From positions 1 through 39,505 of the forward strand of contig JARYGU010000033.1 in NCBI GenBank assembly GCA_033795365.1: a stretch of 39,505 nucleotides of DNA. The letters are read 5' to 3'. The DNA comes from JARYGU01 sp033795365. GTDB taxonomy: Bacteria; Pseudomonadota; Alphaproteobacteria; Rhizobiales; Rhizobiaceae. Below the pieces are notes generated by a model, which was given only the letters and a program-made list of their open reading frames with translations, had not been told where the DNA came from and searched no databases. Both the position numbers and the translations under genes were made by a program. This document shows positions 1 to 7,426 of this stretch, piece by piece. Each line of letters starts with the position of its first letter. Position 1 is the stretch's first letter.

Positions 1-90
1 TGGGGCAATCGGCAGCAGTCTGCAGATCGGCTCGACCCCGAACACCGACCGGTGTTCGTCGATGAAGGAGATCATCGTTTCAAGGGGCGG
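1..90 (-). mobile_element. IS3-family transposase orfB, 5' fragment running off the window
   Basis: The minus strand encodes 25 residues from an ATG at 75 to the window edge, reading MISFIDEHRSVFGVEPICRL and then LPIAP. This is the characteristic start of the orfB integrase of a rhizobial IS3-family element. The few codons before it (to about 90, ending RPLKR and a TGA that overlaps the orfB ATG) look like the end of orfA, so only the orfA tail remains. The rest of orfA and the IS terminus are missing; manganese catalase sequence sits there instead. The same family is seen at 37613-37952 and 39423-39505, also on the minus strand. The family call is by pattern recognition of the N-terminus; the exact IS name is not determined. 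Confidence 0.75.
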
Positions 91-143
91 TCGGGCGTTT
101 CAACTCGCACCGGGTACTGAAGCTTGCCATCGGTATAAAACAT
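72..143 (-). pseudogene. Manganese catalase, N-terminal stub fused to IS3 sequence
   Basis: A minus-strand ATG at 143, preceded by a good ribosome binding site (AAGGAGAGGAACC), opens MFYTDGKLQYPVRVETPD, the typical first 18 residues of proteobacterial Mn-catalases, which detoxify hydrogen peroxide with a di-manganese centre. The native sequence would continue toward a ferritin-like four-helix bundle. Here the frame instead enters IS3 orfA-tail sequence (RPLKR) and stops at 72-74. About 95 percent of the gene is therefore absent and no catalase can be made. The promoter-proximal part is intact, so the promoter at 175-199 may now drive the truncated IS orfB. Confidence 0.75.
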
Positions 144-174
144 GGTTCCTCTCCTTCATGTTGAAAGCCTGCCG

Positions 175-199
175 AACAAGGGAGCGAGCGCAGTGTTCC
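175..199 (-). promoter_or_regulatory. Candidate EcfG (general stress) promoter of the Mn-catalase stub
   Basis: On the minus strand GGAAC (199-195) is followed after 16 bases by TGTT (178-175). The alphaproteobacterial EcfG consensus is GGAAC-N16/17-CGTT, so one base differs. It lies about 30 bp upstream of the start codon. Manganese catalases are commonly part of the general stress response in rhizobia, which supports the call. No transcription data are available. Confidence 0.45.
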
Positions 200-269
200 A
201 AGGGCGCCGAATTTTGTCGGCCCTCCCTCAGGAACCGGGTGTTGAAAATGCTCCGCAATGCAATTCATG

Positions 270-298
270 AAAAAAGCCCGCCATTGAGAACGGCGAGC
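270..298 (-). terminator. Rho-independent terminator, minus strand
   Basis: On the minus strand GCTCGCC (298-292) pairs with GGCGGGC (282-276), seven base pairs including one G-U, with a nine-base loop, followed directly by six T (275-270). It would end a leftward transcript coming from the gene-free stretch upstream of the Mn-catalase stub. Confidence 0.65.
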
Positions 299-401
299 AG
301 ATATGGGATTGACCGTTCAGAAAGGGCCTGACAGCGGTGGGAACCTACCGTTGCATCTGGCGGACCGGAGGGGCAGAATTCTCGATCCGGTACGCTCCGG
401 T

Positions 402-419
402 AAAAAAGCCCCGCCGGGG
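402..419 (-). terminator. Weak terminator-like hairpin, minus strand
   Basis: On the minus strand CCCC-GGC-GGGG is followed by C and six T (407-402). The stem is only four G-C pairs with a three-base loop, so it is weaker than the hairpin at 270-298, but the T-run is clear. Confidence 0.4.
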
Positions 420-687
420 TCGGCAGGGCAGATAGTGTGCAGCATGGCAATGACCTATCGGTCATCCGGAGTGCCATTTTGCTGCAATGTGGATGGTTGG
501 CTTTTGTTCCCTCCGCGTGACGAAAAGGCTTAGCTGCCTTCGCATCGATCGACTTGCCGCTGCAGCCTTGCTTGTTCCGCGCGAGCTGAAAATCAATTCT
601 CATTTAATCGGAGCTCTGCTTGCAAATGTTTGTCACGCTCGGAACAATGGCTTGTAGTTGCGCTTCTTGGCTCATTAGGAGAGCAGC

Positions 688-921
688 ATGGCGCGGTACT
701 ATTTCGATTTGGATGATGAGGATGGGGTGACGCGAGATGACACGGGTATCGAACTGCCGGATCGCGAAGTAGTGCCTATAGAGGTCGCCCGAATACTCTC
801 CGATGTTTCTCGAGACGAACTCCCAAAGAAACCCAACGGATCAATGACGGTGTATGTTCGGGACGAGAACGGCTTCGTCATCTATACCGGAAGCTTGAGA
901 TCGGAAAGCGGCTGGCTTTGA
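688..921 (+). CDS. DUF6894 family small protein
   Basis: A 77-residue soluble protein starting MARYYFDLDDEDGV, with an aspartate-rich beginning, an acidic motif GIELPDREVV, and a C-terminal stretch VYVRDENGFVIYT. This is the pattern of DUF6894, small proteins abundant in rhizobia whose function is unknown. The start is supported by a ribosome binding site (AGGAGAGC) seven bases upstream. A GGAAC motif about 45 bp upstream suggests, but does not prove, general-stress control; the expected -10 element is not well matched. It stands alone, with remnants of other stress-type genes downstream on the opposite strand. Confidence 0.75.
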   Translation: MARYYFDLDDEDGVTRDDTGIELPDREVVPIEVARILSDVSRDELPKKPNGSMTVYVRDENGFVIYTGSLRSESGWL

Positions 922-982
922 TTGTGTCGCCTAGATGATGCCAAACCAGCCACGCCTCCTCCATAGATGACGCAGCATTTAA

Positions 983-1216
983 CTATCGTTTCGCCGGATC
1001 GTCACTTTTGTCCCTGGTGAGGAATTGAAGGGTCACGGCACCGACGTTATCTTCGAGCCACTTTGCCATGGCGATTTCCTCATCCAGAATGCACTGGCAG
1101 ACGTTAACTGTTTCCATGTCCCCGACATAGTCGGCCGTCGCTATCAGAATGCGATAGCCGGCAATCTCCATGTGCTCAAAGGTGTAGCTCGCCAGCCGAT
1201 CTCGAACCTGTCGCTG
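983..1216 (-). pseudogene. DUF892 (YciF-like ferritin-fold) protein, C-terminal remnant
   Basis: The minus strand reads QRQVRDRLASYTFEHMEIAG and continues through YRILIATADYVGD, ILDEEIAMAKWLE and FLTRDK to a stop at 983. This is the C-terminal third of the DUF892/YciF family, ferritin-like four-helix proteins associated with stress. The N-terminal half is missing: upstream the reading frame changes into DUF4142 sequence (1198-1323). An ATG exists at 1171, but no sensible ribosome binding site was seen, and a 62-residue product would lack most of the bundle. I treat it as dead. Confidence 0.65.
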
Positions 1217-1323
1217 CTACCCGCTTCGGTGACGAAATCCTGTGTCTTGGGCGCGACGCCCACGACCGAGTTGACCCCGGACTTTTCCGCAGCGGATTGC
1301 GCGAACGCGGGCGTCCGACTTGC
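1198..1323 (-). pseudogene. DUF4142 protein, N-terminal remnant
   Basis: The minus strand encodes a signal-peptide end (TPAFAQ) followed by SAAEKSGVNSVVGVAPKTQD and FVTEAGSSDRFEI, resembling the beginning of DUF4142 proteins: exported, helical, ferritin-like domain, function unknown, common in rhizobia. The hydrophobic core of the signal peptide is not recognisable in this frame and the protein breaks off into DUF892 sequence in another frame at about 1198. It is a remnant joined head-on to 983-1216. Confidence 0.55.
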
Positions 1324-1371
1324 GTTATAGCAGTCACAGACTGACACCGGTGCCGTACCAGTTTGCCGCAT

Positions 1372-1968
1372 TCACCGTAGCGCTCGGATCACCCAATTGA
1401 TTGGTCGGATGACAGCTTGATCGAACGCTCGCTCGAGTAATTGCGTAACTTTCAGACCGCACAGTCGGTCGAACGCCAGAGCGGCCCATGTAACGATGAT
1501 CGCCAGGGTGAACGCGCCCACCATGTCGAGCGGAAAATGGATACCGAGATAGATCCGCGACCAAGCGACAACTATGCCTGCGCCGCCAATGCAGATGGCG
1601 TAACGCCAGTGCCCTAGCGCGAGCATCGTTGCGGCGTAGGTGAACATCACAAGTCCATGGTTGCTCGGGAAGGATGGGCTTTCGCGATGCTCAATCAACT
1701 GAGTGCCGATGGGAATCAGGAACGGGCGCTGTGTAGGGAAAACCGCTCCAATTATGCAGCTGATGGCAATAGCGATGGCCAAAGCGGTGGCCAACGTGAC
1801 AGCTTCGCGTCGGACAAGGTGCGTCCCCGTAACCCATAGAATTACGAGGTGGACCGGAATGATGAAAATGACGTATTTGGCGGAGAAATAGGCGAACCAA
1901 GCCGTCGCCCCCCAGGTCAGCGATCTGGCATTGACAGCGGAAAACAGTGCTTGATCGAGTGCGTTCAT
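1372..1968 (-). CDS. PAP2-superfamily membrane phosphatase
   Basis: A 198-residue integral membrane protein of the type 2 phosphatidic acid phosphatase superfamily. The three signature blocks are visible: an RP motif (TQRPF) near the middle, PSFPSNHG carrying the catalytic-loop histidine, and SRIYLGIHFPLDMVG with the second histidine and aspartate. About five or six hydrophobic segments are present. Family members remove phosphate from lipid phosphates or undecaprenyl pyrophosphate; the PSFPSNHG form recalls BcrC-type undecaprenyl-diphosphatases, but the substrate cannot be assigned. The ATG at 1968 is chosen over the TTG at 1974 because GAGGAC lies nine bases before it. The start lies 62 bp downstream of the end of the YqaA/DedA gene on the same strand, so the two may be co-transcribed. 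Confidence 0.8.
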   Translation of the reverse strand: MNALDQALFSAVNARSLTWGATAWFAYFSAKYVIFIIPVHLVILWVTGTHLVRREAVTLATALAIAIAISCIIGAVFPTQRPFLIPIGTQLIEHRESPSFPSNHGLVMFTYAATMLALGHWRYAICIGGAGIVVAWSRIYLGIHFPLDMVGAFTLAIIVTWAALAFDRLCGLKVTQLLERAFDQAVIRPINWVIRALR

Positions 1969-2030
1969 TGACAAACGTCCTCTCTGTATTCGAATTTAAT
2001 TCGGTCTTATGTGATGCTCCGGGGTGTATG

Positions 2031-2612
2031 TTAGACCCCCATGCGAAGCGCGATGAAGCTTCCGAGAACAACGACGATTCCGGCTGTGAAAACGATCCCA
2101 AGGCGTTTCTCGATGAACGCACGAACGGGCGCACCGAATCGGTAGAGCAGAGCCGCCACAGCATAGAACCGAATGCCTCGTGCGATGACGCTGGACAGAA
2201 TGAAGATCAGAGGATCGAGGCCCGTTGCTCCGCTGGCGACCGTCACCACCTTGAACGGGAAAGGCGTCAGACCTGCCATCAAGACGATCCAGACTCCCCA
2301 TTCGTTGTATGTCTCGGCGAATTCGGTGAACTTGTCCGCATAGCCGTAAAACGCCAGCAGCGGTTCCGCTATCTCCTCGAAGAAAAGGGCTCCGATAGCG
2401 TATCCCAAAACCGCACCTAGAACGGAAGCCGTCGTGCAGATGAAGGCGAGCGACCATGCACGACGCCGCTCGGCGATCACCATCGGGACCAACAAGGCAT
2501 CCGGCGGGATCGGGAAAAACGAGCTCTCGGCAAATGATATGGCACCCAGCGCATATGCGGCCCTGGGCGTTGCGGACAGACGCATGGTCCAATCGTAGAG
2601 GGGGCGGAGCAT
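2031..2612 (-). CDS. YqaA/DedA-family (SNARE-associated) membrane protein
   Basis: A 193-residue multi-spanning membrane protein. Recognisable DedA-type features are AISFAESSFFPIPPDALLVP near the N-terminus and the FPF motif in GLTPFPFKVVTVASG, then a further membrane hairpin. DedA-superfamily proteins are linked to membrane homeostasis and lipid-carrier flipping; the YqaA branch is uncharacterised. An upstream in-frame start at 2717 would add 35 hydrophilic residues; the ATG at 2612 is preferred because AAGGAAG precedes it at proper spacing. It lies between nhaA and the PAP2 phosphatase, all on the minus strand, suggesting an envelope/pH-stress gene group. Confidence 0.8.
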   Translation of the reverse strand: MLRPLYDWTMRLSATPRAAYALGAISFAESSFFPIPPDALLVPMVIAERRRAWSLAFICTTASVLGAVLGYAIGALFFEEIAEPLLAFYGYADKFTEFAETYNEWGVWIVLMAGLTPFPFKVVTVASGATGLDPLIFILSSVIARGIRFYAVAALLYRFGAPVRAFIEKRLGIVFTAGIVVVLGSFIALRMGV

Positions 2613-2748
2613 ACAGCTTCCTTCTTTGTTACTCGCCTGCATTGCCACGAAACCGACAGCCGTCACGCCGCAGAAGCGCGAGAGGCGGCCACGTGGCAGT
2701 TTTGCCGCCCCTCGCACACTGGGCGCGAGACCTCAGTCAAGCCGAGCG

Positions 2749-3963
2749 TTAATTGGCGGTCACTCTTGGGAAAGAAGCGCTGGCCTTCCGTCGGCTGGAC
2801 ATCATCAGGATGACCGCTCCCGAAATTCCGGAAACCAGCGATCCCATCAGGATGCCGATCTTCACGTGATCCTGTACAGCCGGATCGTTGAACGCGAGCA
2901 GCCCAATGAAGAGTGACATGGTAAAGCCAATACCACAAAGCAATGCAGTTCCGGTTACCTGTCCCCAGCTTGCTTGGGCCGGGAGTTGTGCCAGACCCAG
3001 CTTCACCAGGAGCATGACAACGCCAAGTACACCGACAAGCTTTCCAAAAACAAGGCCTCCTGCGACGCCCATTGTAAGCGGCTCACTGAACACAGAGAGG
3101 GTGAGACCCGACAAGGATACACCCGCATTGGCAAATCCGAAGATCGGAACGACGATGAATGCCACTGGCTTGTGCAGCATCTGCTCAAGCCGGTGGAGCG
3201 GCGACTCGTCCGGGGATGCTTCTGGCGTTCCAGGAGTGAGTTTCAGCGGGATTGTCAGTGCAAGCATGACGCCAGCAAGTGTCGCGTGGACGCCGGAGGC
3301 GAACACCAACACCCAGAGAACGGCGCCAAGCGCCAGATAGGGCCACAGCACCTTCACCTTCATCTTGTTAAAGAGGAAGAGGTTGCCCCATACGAAAGCG
3401 GCTCCCAACAGCGCGTAGACGTTCAGATCAGCAGTGTAGAACAGCGCGATAACAATAATGGCTCCGAGGTCGTCTATGATCGCCAGGGCAGCGAGGAATA
3501 TCTTCAGGGACGTCGGGACACGCGAACCGAACAGCGACAGGACGCCAAGCGCAAATGCGATATCGGTTGCTGTCGGGATAGCCCATCCCTGCAACGCGGC
3601 CGGGTTATCCCGGTTTAGAAGGACATAGAAAATCGCTGGAAAGATCATGCCACCCGCAGCGGCGGCACCTGGCAGTACCCTGCGGCTCCACGTTGAGAGT
3701 TGCCCATCGAGCATCTCGCGCTTGATCTCGAGGCCAACCATCAGGAAAAAGACGGCCATCAGGGCATCGTTGATCCAATGCTGAAGGCTGAGCGGCCCAA
3801 TATAGACGTGCAGGATATGAAAGTAGCGCTCTGCCAGAGGTGAGTTAGCCGTGATGATCGCCAGAAGAGCAACCGCCATGAGGATAAGGCCGCCAGAGGC
3901 CTCGTTATCGAGAAACTTTCGAAGTGTAGAGTTGATGCGACCTGGATTTGATGTCGAAGACAC
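2749..3963 (-). CDS. nhaA: Na+/H+ antiporter NhaA
   Basis: A 404-residue inner-membrane antiporter that exchanges cytoplasmic sodium for external protons at alkaline pH. Length and sequence fit NhaA throughout: TATDIAFALG carries the conserved Asp134 and AIIDDLGAII carries the ion-binding Asp164-Asp165 pair (numbering of this protein). About twelve hydrophobic helices are present. The start is GTG at 3963, with AAGGGAG about ten bases upstream. No truncation or frameshift is visible, so it should be functional. It is followed 136 bp later by the YqaA/DedA gene on the same strand; regulation is not evident from the sequence. Confidence 0.93.
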   Translation of the reverse strand: MSSTSNPGRINSTLRKFLDNEASGGLILMAVALLAIITANSPLAERYFHILHVYIGPLSLQHWINDALMAVFFLMVGLEIKREMLDGQLSTWSRRVLPGAAAAGGMIFPAIFYVLLNRDNPAALQGWAIPTATDIAFALGVLSLFGSRVPTSLKIFLAALAIIDDLGAIIVIALFYTADLNVYALLGAAFVWGNLFLFNKMKVKVLWPYLALGAVLWVLVFASGVHATLAGVMLALTIPLKLTPGTPEASPDESPLHRLEQMLHKPVAFIVVPIFGFANAGVSLSGLTLSVFSEPLTMGVAGGLVFGKLVGVLGVVMLLVKLGLAQLPAQASWGQVTGTALLCGIGFTMSLFIGLLAFNDPAVQDHVKIGILMGSLVSGISGAVILMMSSRRKASASFPRVTAN

Positions 3964-4373
3964 AGGTTCACGCTCCCTTGGTTGGAAGTTGATCTTAGTC
4001 TCCGTCGATTTCGGGAATCCCGCAGCGCACGCAGCACGCGCTGTCGGATGGATATAACGGGTATAAATGATAATTTCCAGCGAAACAGAAGCCTAGCATG
4101 TCTGCTTAGAGCCGATAGCGGACTTCGGCGAGCTGCGGCGGTCTGGCCTCTTTCATTTCTTGCGTTCAGAAGCAGTCGGACCGCTGGTCTGTGGTGCTGC
4201 AACGCCGGACACGGCCGCCGGAAGATCGCCCAGGCCGTCGAGAGACAGCTCGCAACGCTCGACTTCGCGCCGACCTTCCAGATGGGACATCCGACTGCCT
4301 TCGATTTCGCCGCCAAGCTGGCCACCACGCGCCCGGCGGCGCCGCGCCTCGCACTCTCCGGCCCGCGCCGACA
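3964..4373. other. Gene-free stretch upstream of nhaA
   Basis: No coding sequence is recognisable; the open frames on both strands lack family resemblance. It should contain the nhaA promoter near 3970-4080, but I could not pick a convincing -35/-10 pair. The distal part (from about 4150) may be the decayed tail of the metallophosphoesterase remnant that follows. Confidence 0.35.
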
Positions 4374-4458
4374 TGAAATCGCCGAGGTGCCAGACGTCGT
4401 CGTCAACGTTCACGACCCCATTCAGAGTGTTGACCAGTGTAGTGTCATGGTTTGCCAT
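4374..4458 (-). pseudogene. Metallophosphoesterase remnant
   Basis: The minus strand reads DTTLVNTLNGVVNVDDDVWH then LGDF. This matches the conserved block of calcineurin-like metallophosphoesterases around the metal-binding DxVWHLGDF motif. Outside these roughly 28 residues the similarity is lost, both before (no DTHFGH block) and after (no GNHD block). It is therefore a short surviving core of a decayed gene. Confidence 0.45.
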
Positions 4459-4484
4459 GCCGGGAAGCATCTGCATCAGTGCCA

Positions 4485-4850
4485 ATGATCGAGAGTCTGA
4501 AGGCGGCGATCCGCAATCCACGGCTGGTCTTCTTCGTCGGTGGCGGCACATTGCTAGTTGCGGTCTATGGGCAATGGGTCAGTGACACTGGCGCGATATC
4601 TCACCGGAAACGTTGCTGGGGGGGTGGAAATCTACGTCTAACTCGTTTCGATCAACGGTGCGGCCGGCCGGTTCACCGAACGTGCTCTCAACGGCCTTGT
4701 GATCGGCTGCGTCCTCTTTGCCTTCGGCGAAATGGGCTTCAACAGAGGCAGCTATTCGGGGCGCACTCCTTTTTCCACCATCGGCAATTTGATTGGGCCG
4801 ACTCCAAGGACCCCTTGGCCTGGCGCTGGCGGCTATCGCGAGCGATCGGC
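4485..4850 (+). pseudogene. Broken membrane-protein gene, family uncertain
   Basis: From the ATG at 4485 the sequence reads MIESLKAAIRNPRLVFFVGG and a hydrophobic segment, then loses sense near 4600. In another frame (about 4640-4790) there is GRFTERALNGLVIGCVLFAF followed by GEMGFNRGSYSG, again membrane-like. The two pieces may be halves of one frameshifted transporter; a YeeE/YedE-type protein is a weak guess only. Confidence 0.25.
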
Positions 4851-4924
4851 GTAAGACCAGCCAGAGCCGCAATCTTCCGACGATCAAGGTTGCGGACACG
4901 ATCATGCCAATGCCCGCACTATTA

Positions 4925-5150
4925 CCAGCTACCCTTACGCAGCACAAAGCCGTCATCATCGAGCCCTATCCCTATGCCGTCGATGGCAAGGATGTGCTGA
5001 TCACCTATGTCGCCAAACTGGTCGTTATCGACGGCAAGGTCGTTGGCATCGCCGGTCTCGACCTGTCGCTGCAGGATACCAGCAAGTCGCTCGCGAAGGT
5101 TCACCCGATGGGCACGGGTGTCATAATCACGACGGCGAGCCATATGCTGG
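4925..5150 (+). pseudogene. Methyl-accepting chemotaxis protein, sensor-domain fragment
   Basis: The frame encodes IIEPYPYAVDGKDVLITYVA, then VVIDGKVVGIAGLDLSLQDT and KVHPMGTG. This is the membrane-distal-to-proximal part of a Cache-type periplasmic ligand-binding domain from a chemoreceptor. There is no first membrane helix before it and no HAMP or signalling domain after it; the frame continues into unrelated sequence and stops at 5242. It is an orphan fragment of a gene of about 600-700 codons. Confidence 0.65.
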
Positions 5151-5245
5151 CCATGGAAGTCCAGGCGCTGAATCAGTTGCTAACCAGTTCGAGCTGGGCA
5201 CAACCGATGCCCAGCGGGGTTCGCGCTCGCGTTTCATATTGATGA

Positions 5246-5938
5246 TCAGGCGAGAATCGTCCTCGCGATCTCCGAGGCAGCTCCGACATGGGCGCGGCAG
5301 GCCGCCGCGGCCGTATCCGGGTTGTTGGCGTCGATCGCCGCGAAAATCTCCCGGATCTGCGAGGGGCCTGATGTCATGCGGTTGGCCGTCGAGAGCGTCA
5401 TGACGCGCAGCCGTGAGATGCGGCTGTTCAGGCGGCTGACGATTTCCCAGGCGATATTGTGCCCCCCTGCCTCGAAGACGATCTTGTAGAACTCGGTGGT
5501 CGCATCGAGCACGCCAACGGGGGAATTCTGCTTCGACGTCCGTTCCAGTTCGCCCATTGCCTTGCGCAGCCGGGACTTCACGTCAGGCCCGGCGACCCGG
5601 GCGCAGTCGGCGACCGCCGTCGATTCCAACGCCGCCCGGATCTCGTAGATCTGCCGCGCGTCGTTCCAGTCAAGCTTGGCGACGATCGGCCCTTGTTTGG
5701 CCAGCATCTCGACGAGCCCTTCGGCTTCGAGATGGCGGATGACCTCGCGGATGACGGAGCGGGAGACTCCGAGCTGGTCGCACAAGGTCCGCTCCACCAA
5801 CCGCTCGCCCGGCTCGAAGAGGCCGCCGATGATGGCGCGTCGCATGCGGTCCAGCGCGATTTCCCGAAGCGTGGCGGGCGGGGTTTCGATGCGGAGGGCC
5901 GCGAGGTTTTCGGCGTTCTTTGTCATGCTCCGATTCAT
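5246..5938 (-). CDS. GntR-family (FCD domain) transcriptional regulator
   Basis: A regulator of about 230 residues. The N-terminal winged helix is clear: RMRRAIIGGLFEPGERLVER, then LGVSRSVIREVIRHLEAEGL. The C-terminal all-helical FCD effector domain runs from about IYEIRAALE to the end. FCD regulators usually bind a small carboxylate or similar metabolite and repress the adjacent catabolic genes. It is divergent from the DUF1185-to-ABC operon, and a perfect palindrome lies in the shared promoter region (5983-5992), so it most likely controls that operon and itself. The start is uncertain: ATG at 5938 or 5926, or a TTG at 5962 that has AGGTG upstream; none has an ideal ribosome binding site. 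Confidence 0.88.
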   Translation of the reverse strand: MNRSMTKNAENLAALRIETPPATLREIALDRMRRAIIGGLFEPGERLVERTLCDQLGVSRSVIREVIRHLEAEGLVEMLAKQGPIVAKLDWNDARQIYEIRAALESTAVADCARVAGPDVKSRLRKAMGELERTSKQNSPVGVLDATTEFYKIVFEAGGHNIAWEIVSRLNSRISRLRVMTLSTANRMTSGPSQIREIFAAIDANNPDTAAAACRAHVGAASEIARTILA

Positions 5939-5966
5939 AGCCGCAAAAAAAGTTCCAGACAATGGC

Positions 5967-5992
5967 TTGACACCTTGTCTGCTGGTATACCA
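5967..5992 (+). promoter_or_regulatory. Divergent promoter with GntR/FCD-type operator palindrome
   Basis: TTGACA (5967-5972) is followed by the perfect 10-bp palindrome TGGTATACCA (5983-5992). GntR/FadR-subfamily operators typically have TGGT...ACCA or TNGT...ACNA arms, so this is a good candidate binding site for the regulator at 5246-5938. It sits 35 bp before the DUF1185 start. A matching -10 element is not obvious. Confidence 0.55.
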
Positions 5993-6027
5993 AGATATGA
6001 CCAGATGAAAGACGAGAGGATGCCTCG

Positions 6028-6627
6028 GTGACGCTGGTCCGGAAAACGCTGCTGCATGTGGAGACGACGTTCGTGGAAGGCGGCAGGGAAGCGGCCAGGC
6101 CGCTCAAGCTGATCGCCGCCATGGCTGTCTTGAAGAACCCGTGGGCGGGGCGGGGTTTCGTTGAGGATCTGAAGCCGGAAATCCATGCGGTCGCCCCTGT
6201 CCTCGGCGAGCTCCTGACCAAGATGATCATCGACGAAGCCGGCTCCGGCGAGGCTGTCGAGGCCTATGGCAAATCGGCCGTGGTGGGGCTTGACGGCGAG
6301 GTCGAGCACGCGTCGGCCCTCATTCACACGCTGCGCTTCGGCAATCACTATCGCAGTGCCGTCGGCGCGAAGTCCTATCTCGCCTTCTGCAACACGCGTG
6401 GCCCGGCGAATGCCCCGATCATGATCCCCCTGATGGACAAGAACGACGAGGGGCGCCGGTCGCATTACCTGACCATTCAATGCGCCATGCCGGATGTGCC
6501 GGCGGCGGACGAGATCGTCGTCGCCCTCGGTGCCTCCATCGGCGGCCGCCCGCATCACCGCATCGGCGACCGGTACCAGGACCTCAAGGAGCTGGGCCAC
6601 GATGTTGCGAACCCTGCCGCGGTCTAG
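6028..6627 (+). CDS. DUF1185 / 'amino acid synthesis' family protein
   Basis: A 199-residue soluble protein of the AA_synth (DUF1185) family, with features such as PLKLIAAMAVLKNPWAGRGF, VGLDGEVEHASALIHT and ALGASIGGRPHHRIGDRYQD. Structures exist for the family but no reaction is established; the family name is historical. The start is GTG at 6028 with GAGAGGA seven bases upstream. It is the first gene of the ten-gene operon, and the next gene's start overlaps its end by 26 bp, indicating translational coupling. Its place next to a monooxygenase and hydrolase implies a catabolic rather than biosynthetic role; this is inference. Confidence 0.85.
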   Translation: MTLVRKTLLHVETTFVEGGREAARPLKLIAAMAVLKNPWAGRGFVEDLKPEIHAVAPVLGELLTKMIIDEAGSGEAVEAYGKSAVVGLDGEVEHASALIHTLRFGNHYRSAVGAKSYLAFCNTRGPANAPIMIPLMDKNDEGRRSHYLTIQCAMPDVPAADEIVVALGASIGGRPHHRIGDRYQDLKELGHDVANPAAV

Positions 6628-7393
6628 AACGCCTTCCGGCGCTGCCTATCTGGAGCGGGGCGAGGCGGATGAAGCTCTCGTCCTCATCCACGGGGTCGGC
6701 ATGCGCATCGAGGCCTGGTGGCCGCAGATCGACAGGCTGGCGGAAGAGTGCCGCGTGGTGGCGGTTGATCTTCCCGGCCACGGTTTTTCGGATGCGCTCG
6801 ATGGCCTGCCGGAACTGCCCCGCTACGTTGCCTGGTTCCGGCGGTTCCTAGAGGAGATCGAAGCGGGTCCGGTCAATGTCGCCGGACACTCGATGGGAGC
6901 GCTGATTGCGAGCGGCATCGTCGCGACGGCGCCGGAAAGTGTGCGTCGGGTTGCGCTGCTGAACGGCGTGCATCGCCGGGGGGTGGGGGCGCGAAAGGCC
7001 GTGGAGGCGCGGGCGCGGGAAATCGCGACGGGTGACTTTGATCGCGCAGCGCCGCTTGCGCGCTGGTTTTCCCCGGATGAAGAGACGACCGAGGCCTATG
7101 CGCTGGTGCGCGATCTCCTGCGGTCGGTCGATCCGGCGGGCTACGCCGCAGCCTACACGGCCTTTGCCGGCGGCGATACGATCTATGCGGATTGCTGGTC
7201 TCAGGTGGAGTGCCCGGCCCTGTTCCTGACGGGGGACGGCGACCTGAATTCGACCGCAGATATGGCCCGGGCGATGGCCGCTGCCGCCCGCAGGGGACGG
7301 GCCGTGGTGATCGACGGGCACCGGCATATGGTGAATCTGACGGCGCCGGACGAGGTGAACCGCGCGCTTGCCGGCTGGCTGGCATCAACGTGA
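6602..7393 (+). CDS. Alpha/beta hydrolase
   Basis: A 263-residue alpha/beta-fold hydrolase. The oxyanion-hole motif is HGVGMRIEAW near the N-terminus, the nucleophile elbow is AGHSMGAL with Ser97, the acid is in LTGDGDLNST, and the base is the histidine in DGHRHMVNL. There is no signal peptide, so it is cytoplasmic. A longer in-frame start at 6494 exists, but ATG 6602 is preferred: AAGGAG lies ten bases before it and homology begins soon after. In this operon it probably hydrolyses a product of the flavin monooxygenase, comparable in position and role to RutD of the pyrimidine Rut pathway; the substrate is unknown. Confidence 0.88.
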   Translation: MLRTLPRSRTPSGAAYLERGEADEALVLIHGVGMRIEAWWPQIDRLAEECRVVAVDLPGHGFSDALDGLPELPRYVAWFRRFLEEIEAGPVNVAGHSMGALIASGIVATAPESVRRVALLNGVHRRGVGARKAVEARAREIATGDFDRAAPLARWFSPDEETTEAYALVRDLLRSVDPAGYAAAYTAFAGGDTIYADCWSQVECPALFLTGDGDLNSTADMARAMAAAARRGRAVVIDGHRHMVNLTAPDEVNRALAGWLAST

Positions 7394-7426
7394 AACATTC
7401 GGTCCTCACGGACCCGGGAGGAGACC

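Larger units (their letters stand above)
200..687. other. Intergenic region without a recognisable gene; possible small RNA locus on minus strand
   Basis: I see no convincing protein-coding gene here; open frames on both strands have no family resemblance. On the minus strand there are two terminator-like hairpins with T-runs (402-419 and 270-298) and a near-consensus EcfG promoter: GGAAC (510-506 region), a 16-base spacer, then CATT. That layout would suit one or two short transcripts reading leftwards. No known RNA family is recognised. Confidence 0.3.

Noticed and set aside
2456..2916. Plus-strand frames opposite the YqaA/DedA and nhaA genes
   Set aside because: Antisense readings of well-recognised membrane-protein genes.
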